Origin: JAUXEH01 sp965602945
Lineage (GTDB): Bacteria > Acidobacteriota > Aminicenantia > Aminicenantales > Aminicenantaceae
NCBI GenBank assembly: GCA_965602945.1
Contig: CBFDBC010000045.1
Coordinates: 1-20,649, forward strand
Direction of reading: 5' to 3'
DNA length: 20,649 nt
Every line of letters begins with the position of its first letter. Position 1 is the stretch's first letter. The notes under the pieces were generated by a model. That model was not told where the DNA came from. It did no database searches and saw only the letters and a program-made list of their open reading frames with translations. Shown here in pieces: positions 13,979-20,649 of this stretch. Made by a program: the position numbers and the translations under genes.

Positions 13979-15079
13979 CTATCTTAGCAGTGAAATGAAG
14001 AGTAGGGGAATGAGGAAGAACACCACAATGATATAGACAACGGGGATATATTTGTATTTCACAGAAATCCGTGCAAATTTTTCCGCAATCGTGATGGGGA
14101 CGATCCTGAGTGGCCACCAAAACAGAATGCCCGAGACATTGAACAGAAGATGCGAAAAGGCCACTATGATCGCGGAGAGATTCCCGGTCACCAGGGCAGC
14201 CAGCATGGCCGTCACGGTTGTCCCGATGTTGGCCCCCAGGGTGTAAGGGAAGATCTGGGCCAACGTGAGCAGCCCGCCGGCTGCCATGGGGACCGCCAGG
14301 GATGTGGTGATGGAGCTGCTCTGGACCATGGCCGTGAGCATGAGTCCCACCAAAAATGCCCGGGCAGCGGTCTTGAACAGGTAGCGGTCGAACCAGGCCT
14401 CAGCCTTGGTCACGACCAGGACCTTCAAAGTCTTGACCATGCGGGTCAGAGCGAACAACAGGCAAAACAGGGCGATGATCAACAGGATCCAGGGATGGTC
14501 TCCGATAATGCCGCGCATCACTTCCACCAACGGTTTGGTCAAGGCCTTGACGGGGCTCAAGAAATCCAATCCGCCGATATTCTGGAAGTTCTCCCCCATA
14601 TACGTCGCCCCCCGGCCCAGGAAATTCGTGAAGTACTGGAGGGGAAAAATGATCAGCACGGCTAGCACATTAAAAAAATCATGGATGAAAGCGGTAGATA
14701 CGGCTCGTTCGTATTCGACCTTCCGGTTGATCTGCGTGATCGAGACCATCGTATTGGTGACGGATGTCCCGATGTTGGCGCCCATGATGATGGGTATGGC
14801 GTTGGTTACATTCAATGCCCCGCCCGCCACCAGACCCACCACGATGGAAGTCGTCGATGAGGAGGATTGGATGATCGATGTCGAGAGGATTCCGATAAAC
14901 AGCCCCACCAGGGGATTGGTGGTAGTGGCGATCAGGGCCTCGGCCACGCCCTTGCCGAACATCTTGAGCGAGGTGCCCATAAGCTCCAGGCTGAACAGGA
15001 AAAGGTAAAGCGAAAGTACCAGAAACAGGAGATTGAACAGCGCAATATGGCGGGTGTAGAAGCGGCCTATGGCTTTCAT
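13979..15079 (-). CDS. Na/phosphate cotransporter, NptA/YjbB type
   Basis: A 366-residue inner-membrane sodium-dependent phosphate symporter. The inverted-repeat architecture is visible: each half has a Gln-Ser-Ser motif (IIQSSSSTTSIVVGL early and MVQSSSITTSLAVPM late) and a matching GANIGTSVTN or GANIGTTVTA motif, which together form the substrate site. Roughly eight to nine helices. It lacks the C-terminal PhoU domain carried by longer YjbB proteins; that domain is supplied by the separate gene 12 bases downstream. ATG at 15079 is preceded by AAGGA at a spacing of ten bases. Transcription from a minus-strand promoter at 15143-15171 is likely. Confidence 0.92.
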   Translation of the reverse strand: MKAIGRFYTRHIALFNLLFLVLSLYLFLFSLELMGTSLKMFGKGVAEALIATTTNPLVGLFIGILSTSIIQSSSSTTSIVVGLVAGGALNVTNAIPIIMGANIGTSVTNTMVSITQINRKVEYERAVSTAFIHDFFNVLAVLIIFPLQYFTNFLGRGATYMGENFQNIGGLDFLSPVKALTKPLVEVMRGIIGDHPWILLIIALFCLLFALTRMVKTLKVLVVTKAEAWFDRYLFKTAARAFLVGLMLTAMVQSSSITTSLAVPMAAGGLLTLAQIFPYTLGANIGTTVTAMLAALVTGNLSAIIVAFSHLLFNVSGILFWWPLRIVPITIAEKFARISVKYKYIPVVYIIVVFFLIPLLFISLLR

Positions 15080-15142
15080 GCCGAAGCTGTCCTTGCTATA
15101 AAAAAAAGCCGGGAAATCTTCCCCGAGTATCGTCTCAAGCCG

Positions 15143-15171
15143 CTTATATCACAAGCCCATAGAGCTGTCAA
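15143..15171 (-). promoter_or_regulatory. promoter of the Na/Pi symporter-phoU pair
   Basis: On the minus strand TTGACA (15171-15166) and TATAAG (15148-15143) are separated by exactly 17 bases. The predicted start is near 15136, giving a leader of about 57 bases. This is one of the best sigma70 matches in the window. No Pho-box-like direct repeat was recognised beside it. Confidence 0.65.
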
Positions 15172-15218
15172 AATCCGTCTAAAAAAATTCTGAAACACGG
15201 GGGTGAGCCGGGGCAGGA

Positions 15219-15247
15219 TTGTTATGCGGCTGGAAATACACTAAGAT
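15219..15247 (+). promoter_or_regulatory. possible promoter of the radical SAM gene
   Basis: TTGTTA (15219-15224), 17 bases, then TAAGAT (15242-15247), ending nine bases before the ATG at 15257. The predicted start site falls near 15254, so the transcript would be almost leaderless, as proposed for blaI. Both boxes deviate from consensus. Confidence 0.35.
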
Positions 15248-15256
15248 GATATTGGA

Positions 15257-16195
15257 ATGAAAACTCCTCTCTCGGGGTACGACGCCCCGCCCTACCGGCC
15301 GCCCAACGAGGCGGGCAGCGCGCTCATCCGAGTGACGCGGGGCTGTCCCTGGAACCGCTGCACTTTCTGCTCCATGTACAAATCGGAGAAGTTCAAGGCG
15401 AAACCTCTGGATGAGGTCAAGGCGGACGTGATCGCGGCCCGCGAGATATTTGGCGCGGCACAAAGCATATTCCTGGGAGACAGCGACAGCCTGGTTCACA
15501 AGGACCTGCCCGAGATCGTGGCCTTCGTCCGGGAGGCATTCCCCGAGGCCCGGCGCGTCACGACCTATGCCAGGGCCAAGACCGTCGTGCGCCGCAGCCC
15601 GGATTTTTTGCGTAAAGTGCGCATAGCCGGACTCGACCGGCTGCACTTCGGGCTGGAATCCGGTGACCCCGTGGTGTTGGATCGTCTGTGCAAGGGCGCC
15701 ACACCGGAGGACATGATCGAGGCGGCAGGGAAGGCCAAAACGGCGGGCTTCGAGGTCTCGTTCTACGTGTTGAGCGGGGCGGGAGGCGAGGACCGCTGGC
15801 GCGAGCACGCCGTGAACAGCGCCCGGGTTCTGAACGCGGCCGCGCCCCAGTACATACGCCTGCGCACGCTGACCGTCCTGTCCGGGACACCGCTGGATGA
15901 GGAACTGCGCGCCGGGAGGTTTGCCCTCACTCCGCCGTTCGAACGGCTCGCGGAAGTCCGGCGGTTCGTCGAAGATCTGGAGCTTTCCGGCTGTTTCCTG
16001 GCCAGTGACCACATGACCAACTACCTCTGGGACGGAGATACGGTCATCTACCGCGGCATCGCCGGGGAACTGCCGGAAGAAAAGGACCGCATGCTCCAGG
16101 TGGTGGACAGGGCGATGGCCAGGGTCAAGGACTCGGATTCGGAAATAAGGGACGCCAATCTCCTCTATCGGGAAGGCATCATCACCCGGCTGTAG
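15257..16195 (+). CDS. radical SAM protein
   Basis: A 312-residue radical S-adenosylmethionine enzyme of unknown substrate. The [4Fe-4S] site is RGCPWNRCTFCSMY with Cys30, Cys35 and Cys38, a CX4CX2C spacing that occurs in a subgroup of the Elp3/HemN-like class in place of CX3CX2C. The usual radical SAM landmarks follow: SIFLGDSDSL (beta-strand 2), RVTTYARAKTV, LHFGLESGDPVVLDRLCKG (the GLESG element) and VSFYVLSGAGGE. No auxiliary cluster domain is evident after residue 260. It is a single gene, divergent from the symporter and ending two bases from the convergent PilZ gene. Family is secure; a role in anaerobic cofactor or RNA chemistry would be guesswork. Confidence 0.88.
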   Translation: MKTPLSGYDAPPYRPPNEAGSALIRVTRGCPWNRCTFCSMYKSEKFKAKPLDEVKADVIAAREIFGAAQSIFLGDSDSLVHKDLPEIVAFVREAFPEARRVTTYARAKTVVRRSPDFLRKVRIAGLDRLHFGLESGDPVVLDRLCKGATPEDMIEAAGKAKTAGFEVSFYVLSGAGGEDRWREHAVNSARVLNAAAPQYIRLRTLTVLSGTPLDEELRAGRFALTPPFERLAEVRRFVEDLELSGCFLASDHMTNYLWDGDTVIYRGIAGELPEEKDRMLQVVDRAMARVKDSDSEIRDANLLYREGIITRL

Positions 16196-16197
16196 GA

Positions 16198-16563
16198 TCA
16201 GTCGAAGTCGAGGGAGCGGGTGTCGCCGTAGATGTGCTTCAACAGCAGCAGTGCCTTGGATGGGGGGATGTCCATGAACTCGATACCCACCTCGTAGAGC
16301 TCGTCTTCGTAGACCGGGGTGACCCATCGGACCTCGCCGTCCAGTTCGAGCACCTTCCGGGTCCGGGACAGGACCAGCCGGACGACCATGCGAGACCGGG
16401 CTTCGAGGGGGACATCGGTGAGGACACGCAGCCCTCCCGTGGAAATGTCCTGCGTCAGGACCTGGATCGATTCCTGGCCGTTGGGCAGAGGATGGCCGGA
16501 ACGCAGCGAGAGTCCGACCTTGTTCTCCTCTTTGCGGCGAGGTTCTTTCCTGCGGTTATCCAT
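16198..16563 (-). CDS. PilZ-domain protein
   Basis: A 121-residue single-domain PilZ protein, predicted to bind cyclic-di-GMP. The N-terminal arginine motif is RRKEPRR (Arg5, Arg9, with Arg4 and Arg10 beside them), and the second motif is DISTGG (Asp39, Ser41, Gly44), matching RxxxR and D/NxSxxG. The barrel continues with VVRLVLSRTRKVLELDGEVRWV and YEVGIEF. I start it at the ATG at 16563; a TTG two codons upstream (16569) has AGGA at closer spacing and cannot be excluded. It ends two bases from the convergent radical SAM gene. Effector partner unknown; no diguanylate cyclase is in the window. Confidence 0.88.
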   Translation of the reverse strand: MDNRRKEPRRKEENKVGLSLRSGHPLPNGQESIQVLTQDISTGGLRVLTDVPLEARSRMVVRLVLSRTRKVLELDGEVRWVTPVYEDELYEVGIEFMDIPPSKALLLLKHIYGDTRSLDFD

Positions 16564-16762
16564 ACCCAATCGATCCTACTCCTCTTTAGTCGAATCCTGG
16601 TTGCGGAATATCGATTTCTATCCGTCTTCCTGGAAAAAAGAAGACAGCCAAGCGGGCCCGCGAGGCTCCATACACTCTATTTATACACCAATTCGGGCTA
16701 GAAATCCACAGGGAGGTTCTGCTATACCAGGTGAGACGGAATCGAACGGAGGAGTGGAAAGA

Positions 16763-17809
16763 TTGAGAATAATCCGCAAAATGTTAAAGATCACGCTGAT
16801 CCTTCTGGGTTCACTGGCCCTTCTGTTTGCACTCCTGGTGTTTATCATGCGTCCCCGCACACCGGCCGTCAAGGGCTCCGGAGGCAAACGGCTGCCCGAC
16901 AGCGTCGCCTCCCTGGAGAAGGTAACTCTCGGAGGCGAGGACCAGTGGGTCCTGATCCGGGGACAGAACACGTCGGATCCCCTGCTGCTCTTCCTGCACG
17001 GCGGCCCGGGCATGCCCATGATGTATCTGGCCCATGCGTTCCAGCGCCACCTGGAGGACAGCTTCGTGTGCGTGCAGTGGGACCAGCGGGGCGCCGGCAA
17101 GTCGTTCCGGTCAGACTATCCCCCTGAGAACCTTTCGGTGGAACGGATCCTGTCCGATGCCCTGGAGCTCGTTCGGATGCTCCGGGCGCGCTTCGGACAG
17201 GACAAGATCTGGCTGGCCGGTCATTCATGGGGGAGCTATCTGGGGATACTCCTGGCACACCGCCATCCGGAGCTTTTCCACGCCTATGTCGGCATCGGCC
17301 AGGTGGTGGACGAGGCACGGGCCCGGGAGATCGCCGAGCGCTTCATCCGGAAACGGGCCATCGAGACCGACGACCAGGAGGCGCTGCTCGAGCTCAACAC
17401 AAGCGGCGCTGCGGTCCATGAGAAATGGCTCTTCAAGTACGGCGGTGTGCTCTACGGGAAAACGGGCTATGGGCCCTTCATCTGGGCCGGGCTGAGGGCC
17501 CCGGAATACGGACTGTTCGACATCCCCAAAGTGGGCAAGGGTTCCTCCTTCTCCTCCCGGCACATGCGCTACGACGCCATCACGGGCCCTTTGATAGAAC
17601 ACGTGACGGAGGTTCGGATTCCCGTGTATTTCATCGCCGGCCGCCACGATTATACGACACCATCCGAACTGGTCGAGGAGTACGTTCGCGTGCTTAAGGC
17701 CCCCAGGAAGCGGCTGCTCTGGTTCGAGCGTTCCGCCCACTTCCCGTTCTTTTCCGAGCCCGAAGAATTCGCCCGCACCCTCGAATCTCTCCTGAGGGAC
17801 GCCCCCTGA
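16763..17809 (+). CDS. membrane-anchored alpha/beta hydrolase, proline iminopeptidase-like
   Basis: A 348-residue serine hydrolase of the S33 (proline iminopeptidase) type. An N-terminal helix (ITLILLGSLALLFALLVFIM) anchors it so the enzyme faces the periplasm. HGGPG (residues 79-83) forms the oxyanion region, GHSWGS carries nucleophile Ser155, RHDYTTPS gives the acid Asp, and SAHFPF the catalytic His. WDQRGAGKS is also a hallmark of this group. The start is TTG at 16763, because GGAGGAG at 16748-16754 sits eight bases before it; the ATG at 16781 is 26 bases from that site. Its stop overlaps the next gene by one base (TGATG). Substrate may be N-terminal Pro peptides or another ester/amide; not determined. 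Confidence 0.87.
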   Translation: MRIIRKMLKITLILLGSLALLFALLVFIMRPRTPAVKGSGGKRLPDSVASLEKVTLGGEDQWVLIRGQNTSDPLLLFLHGGPGMPMMYLAHAFQRHLEDSFVCVQWDQRGAGKSFRSDYPPENLSVERILSDALELVRMLRARFGQDKIWLAGHSWGSYLGILLAHRHPELFHAYVGIGQVVDEARAREIAERFIRKRAIETDDQEALLELNTSGAAVHEKWLFKYGGVLYGKTGYGPFIWAGLRAPEYGLFDIPKVGKGSSFSSRHMRYDAITGPLIEHVTEVRIPVYFIAGRHDYTTPSELVEEYVRVLKAPRKRLLWFERSAHFPFFSEPEEFARTLESLLRDAP

Positions 17810-18162
17810 TGAAGGAGTTTATGGAAAATATGATCTCGAACGAGATATGCAAAAAATGTGGTGGATGCTGTAGAAATTTCCCTTTTGTAGAATTATCAAA
17901 AAATGAGATCCTTTCGTTGGAACAGGCAACAGCATTACATGCTGATGTGTTTACCAACTCCAAAGGGGAAGGAGTCGAAGAATATTTCTTACAATTTCAG
18001 GCAAATGGAGACTGTTTTTTCTTAAACCAGCACAATGGCGGTTATTCTTGCGGCGCCTATGAGGCAAGGCCGGGAATATGTAAGAATTATCCGGCAAAAC
18101 CCGGACAGAAAGAAGCCTGCTATAAAAATAGGGAAAAATCTCTGAGTAACGATCCCGGCTGA
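17809..18162 (+). CDS. YkgJ-family cysteine cluster protein
   Basis: A 117-residue protein with the YkgJ/UPF0153 zinc-or-iron cysteine cluster: CKKCGGCC near the start, then GDCFFL and CGAYEARPGICKNYP, and a final Cys. These are the standard family landmarks, for which function is not settled (metal binding is assumed). It overlaps the hydrolase stop by one base, so translation may be coupled. AAGGAG at 17812-17817 lies inside this reading frame, so start at the ATG at 17821 or 17830 is possible too. Codon use is strikingly AT-rich compared with the flanking genes (many AAA, AAT, TTA, GAA codons), suggesting a different history. Confidence 0.82.
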   Translation: MKEFMENMISNEICKKCGGCCRNFPFVELSKNEILSLEQATALHADVFTNSKGEGVEEYFLQFQANGDCFFLNQHNGGYSCGAYEARPGICKNYPAKPGQKEACYKNREKSLSNDPG

Positions 18163-18276
18163 CAATGTGCCGCACTTGACACCCACGCTGTCAGGGTGGC
18201 TCCTCGGGTAACGTCCTCCAGAGGAATGCAACGCTCAGGGACATAATGGAGTTTCAGATATTTAAAGGAGAGGACT

Positions 18277-19491
18277 ATGACCAGAACCATCAAACCAAAC
18301 GTGATCCTGCTCAGCCTGCTTCTGGCTGTATCGGGGCATCTCTCAGCACAAAAGATCGAGACCAAGGACGGCGTCAAGCTCATCCACAACAAAAAGGACG
18401 GGAAGTGGGGGAATAATCCCGAGCTGGCCATCGAGTTCGTCAGGAATATAGGGGAACTGGATTCGGACGACGACAATGTCCTGTTCCACCAACCGGCCGA
18501 CATCGCGTTCGACAAGGCCGGCAACATCTACATACTCGACGCCGGGAACCAGCGCATCCAGAAGTTCGGCCCGGACGGCGCATATCTCGACACCATCGCG
18601 CGCCAGGGCGAGGGCCCGGGCGAGCTGCAGTTCCCGCTGTCCCTGGATATCGACGGCGAGGGATACCTCTATGTCCCGGATATGGGCAACCAGCGCATAC
18701 AGGTCTACAAGCCCGATGGGATCGCCGACAGGGGCATCTCCATGAACCGCACCGCACTGGGCACGATCCGCGTCCACCCTGACGGCCGCATGCTGCAGGG
18801 AACCGGGGGCTTCATGATGATGGGCCCCGGTGGGAGGGATGAGGATGCCGACCCGCCTCCCCTGATCAAGGTCCGGAACCCGGAAGGCGAGGTGGTCAAG
18901 GAATTCGGGGAGCCCAAGGATTTCAAGGACATGATGGTCAACACCATGGGCAACCAGTACCAGTTCGCGATCGCACCGGACGGGCCCGTATACGTGGCCT
19001 TCAACTTCCAGAACCGGATCGACAAGTACACACCGGACGGAGAGCTGGTGTGGATGGCGGACCGGCCGCTGAACTATGACACGGACGCCCCCAAGACCAA
19101 GGGGAAGCGGAGCGCGAGCGGAGGAAACGTCAGCATCGAAATGCCCCAGATGAACCGGGCTTCTCAGGGCATCGCAGTGGACGGCAAGGGCCGTCTCTGG
19201 GTGGTGAACTTCGTGCGCCAGATCAAGGAAGAGGAACAGGTCGGCACACGTGTTGAAATGTCCATGAGCGACACCGGAAAACGCAGTACGAACTTAGCCT
19301 TCGAGGGCAACACCGACCTCACCAAGACCGACATGTACCGGCTGGAGGTCTATGACAACGACGGGGTACTGCTCACGGCCTTCCCCATCGACCACTTCGC
19401 CGATTCCATCCGCATCCATGACGACCGGATCTTCATCATGGACCGGATGCGGGGCGCCCAGTTCTACGAGTACAGCATCGTCGAAAAGTAA
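18277..19491 (+). CDS. secreted 6-bladed beta-propeller (NHL-type) protein
   Basis: A 404-residue exported protein with a signal peptide of about 24 residues ending HLSA before QK. Clear NHL repeats occur: FHQPADIAFDKAGNIYILDA, GNQRIQKFGPDG, then FPLSLDIDGEGYLYVPDMGN and QRIQVYKPDG, and further propeller strands such as NRIDKYTPDGELVW and QGIAVDGKGRLWVVNF. The family is common, often in many copies, in Aminicenantes and some Bacteroidota and Acidobacteriota; roles are mostly unknown and likely binding or scaffold functions outside the cell. The start has AAAGGAGAGG just upstream of the ATG at 18277. It appears monocistronic. No enzymatic residues can be assigned. Confidence 0.88.
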   Translation: MTRTIKPNVILLSLLLAVSGHLSAQKIETKDGVKLIHNKKDGKWGNNPELAIEFVRNIGELDSDDDNVLFHQPADIAFDKAGNIYILDAGNQRIQKFGPDGAYLDTIARQGEGPGELQFPLSLDIDGEGYLYVPDMGNQRIQVYKPDGIADRGISMNRTALGTIRVHPDGRMLQGTGGFMMMGPGGRDEDADPPPLIKVRNPEGEVVKEFGEPKDFKDMMVNTMGNQYQFAIAPDGPVYVAFNFQNRIDKYTPDGELVWMADRPLNYDTDAPKTKGKRSASGGNVSIEMPQMNRASQGIAVDGKGRLWVVNFVRQIKEEEQVGTRVEMSMSDTGKRSTNLAFEGNTDLTKTDMYRLEVYDNDGVLLTAFPIDHFADSIRIHDDRIFIMDRMRGAQFYEYSIVEK

Positions 19492-19493
19492 CG

Positions 19494-19506
19494 GGGATTC
19501 GATCCC
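19494..19506. terminator. small hairpin between convergent genes (weak)
   Basis: GGGAT (19494-19498) pairs with ATCCC (19502-19506) around a 3-base loop, directly after the beta-propeller stop and before the convergent aminotransferase stop. The stem is only 5 bp with no T-run, so this is a tentative call. Confidence 0.25.
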
Positions 19507-19532
19507 TTCGACCTGGAATCAGCAGAGGGACA

Positions 19533-20633
19533 CTAAGTCAAGTCGGCCAGGGCCCGGTTGAGATGGGCCAGGCCCGCCCCGATCTCATCGGCATCCGCTC
19601 CGAACCCGATACGGAAGCAGCGCTCATCCATCTCGAAACAGCGGCCGGGTACGACAAAGGTCCGGTATTCCTCCGCCAGGCGGCGGTACAGGGCCTCGGG
19701 ATCGACCTGCACGCGCGGATCCAGCCTGGGAAGGCACACGACACCCGCCTCGGGCCTCACCCACTCGAAGGCGGTCTGCTCTGCCATCCAACCCGCCACC
19801 ACTTCTTGATTCCGTGCGATCCGCTCGCGGGCCCCGGCCAGGAACGGCTCGCTGTTCTCCAGCACCTCCTGGGCGATCTTCTCGCTCATGGCATTGTTGG
19901 CGATACTCACCTGCTCGCGGATGGCCAGGACCCGGTCCAGGATCTCCCGGTTACCGGTCACCAGCCAGCCGGTCCGGATCCCGGGAAGCCCGTAGCATTT
20001 GGACATGCTGGAGATGCTTACGACACGATCGCTCAGGCTCGCGGCCGACGGGAGCAGCGTGTCGGCGGACGCCATCTGCCGGTAGGTCTCATCGAACAGC
20101 AGGAATATCTCCCGTTCCTCCACCAGCTCTACGACCTCCCGGAGTTCTGCTTCCGTGATCATGGATCCGGTGGGATTGTTGGGGTGGGTCAGGCTCAACA
20201 GTCTGGTCTCGGGCCGCAGGAGGCGCTTCAATTCCTCCCAGTCGGGCCGGAAGCGGTCTTCGAAACGCAGGCTGAAGAGCGTCACGTCACATCCCAGCGA
20301 GCGCGGCACCTCGTACAGGGACGGGTAGTTGGGGTGTTCGACGACCATGTGGTCCCCGGGTTTGACCAGCGCCGAGACCACCGCAAAGTTGGCCTCGCTG
20401 GCGCCTGTGGTGACCACCACGTTGTCCTCCGACAGCCCGGGATACTGGCGGGCGATGACGGCCCGCAGCTCCGGTTTCCCCTTGTGATAGCCGTAGCGCA
20501 GCAGGACATCATCGAGGCCGACACCCAGATCGCTGACCGACAGTGTCTTTACGGCGCTCTCTCCGATGTCATAGTCGATCTCATACTGGTACTGGTCGAA
20601 CCAGACCTCCAGGGCCATCCGTTTGAACCACAT
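19533..20633 (-). CDS. class I/II PLP-dependent aminotransferase
   Basis: A 366-residue fold-type I aminotransferase. The PLP-binding Lys212 is in SSMSKCYGLPGIRTGW, with downstream Arg (GIRTGW) for phosphate contact. Other landmarks are TTGASEANF (cofactor phosphate loop), HPNYPSLYEVP, THPNNPTGSMI (Asn of the NPTG motif) and LLFDETYR (Asp that pairs with the pyridine nitrogen). The C-terminal substrate carboxylate Arg is probably in CFRIGFG. The N-terminus is shorter than in aspartate aminotransferase, as in capreomycidine synthase-like and related subgroups; the substrate is not assignable. ATG at 20633 follows AAAGGATGAG near the window edge, so any upstream operon partner is out of view. 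Confidence 0.92.
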   Translation of the reverse strand: MWFKRMALEVWFDQYQYEIDYDIGESAVKTLSVSDLGVGLDDVLLRYGYHKGKPELRAVIARQYPGLSEDNVVVTTGASEANFAVVSALVKPGDHMVVEHPNYPSLYEVPRSLGCDVTLFSLRFEDRFRPDWEELKRLLRPETRLLSLTHPNNPTGSMITEAELREVVELVEEREIFLLFDETYRQMASADTLLPSAASLSDRVVSISSMSKCYGLPGIRTGWLVTGNREILDRVLAIREQVSIANNAMSEKIAQEVLENSEPFLAGARERIARNQEVVAGWMAEQTAFEWVRPEAGVVCLPRLDPRVQVDPEALYRRLAEEYRTFVVPGRCFEMDERCFRIGFGADADEIGAGLAHLNRALADLT

Positions 20634-20649
20634 CAGCTCATCCTTTCAA

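Noticed and set aside
15179..16327. Minus-strand 382-codon open frame opposite the radical SAM gene
   Set aside because: Arg/Gly/His-rich shadow; the plus-strand frame has clear radical SAM landmarks.
16319..16762. N-terminal extension of the hydrolase frame
   Set aside because: This stretch is antisense to the PilZ gene and low in family similarity, and the GGAGGAG ribosome site places the start at the TTG at 16763.
18161..18191. CTGACA and TGTCAG inverted pair after the YkgJ gene
   Set aside because: The arms are only 6 bp with a long gap, there is no T-run and no promoter fit, so a terminator or operator call is not supported.

Overview
The window (20,649 bp, GC-rich coding DNA) reads as a chromosomal segment from an anaerobic or microaerophilic, probably uncultured bacterium. 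No rRNA, tRNA, transposase, phage gene or CRISPR array was recognised. A 6-bladed beta-propeller secreted protein, a BlaI/M56-BlaR1 pair, a ferredoxin-dependent 2-oxoacid oxidoreductase and a menaquinol-type Rieske/cytochrome b together suggest the Acidobacteriota/Candidatus Aminicenantes neighbourhood. That placement is an inference from gene style only and is not firm.

Layout. Positions 105-2625 hold a PEGA-domain lipoprotein (minus) divergent from a blaI-blaR1 regulatory pair (plus), with facing promoters in the 123-bp gap. A strong hairpin at 2652-2678 separates blaR1 from a convergent aldo/keto reductase (2692-3684, minus). The 536-bp gap 3685-4220 carries a decayed direct repeat with three G-rich blocks, two of them enclosed by perfect inverted repeats, and then a sigma70-like promoter.

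Positions 4221-13268 form one tightly packed twelve-gene plus-strand operon: a small SdhC-like anchor, SdhA, SdhB, Rieske protein, b6/subunit-IV-type cytochrome b, a small signal-peptide/TM protein, a 2[4Fe-4S] ferredoxin with a Lys-rich tail, KorA, KorB, a GNAT-KorC fusion, a small membrane protein and a NapH-like membrane polyferredoxin. Nearly all junctions are start/stop overlaps. The gene set links 2-oxoacid (probably 2-oxoglutarate) oxidation or synthesis through ferredoxin, the succinate/fumarate couple, and a quinol-oxidising cytochrome b complex. I consider this operon, and especially the GNAT-KorC fusion, the most interesting content of the window.

Downstream are a minus-strand Na/phosphate symporter and PhoU-like pair (15079-13292) with its own promoter, a radical SAM protein (15257-16195, plus), a PilZ protein (minus), a membrane-anchored proline-iminopeptidase-like hydrolase translationally coupled to an AT-rich YkgJ-type cysteine-cluster protein, the secreted beta-propeller protein (18277-19491) and a convergent PLP aminotransferase (19533-20633, minus). 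All functions are predictions from motifs read by eye; no database search was possible.
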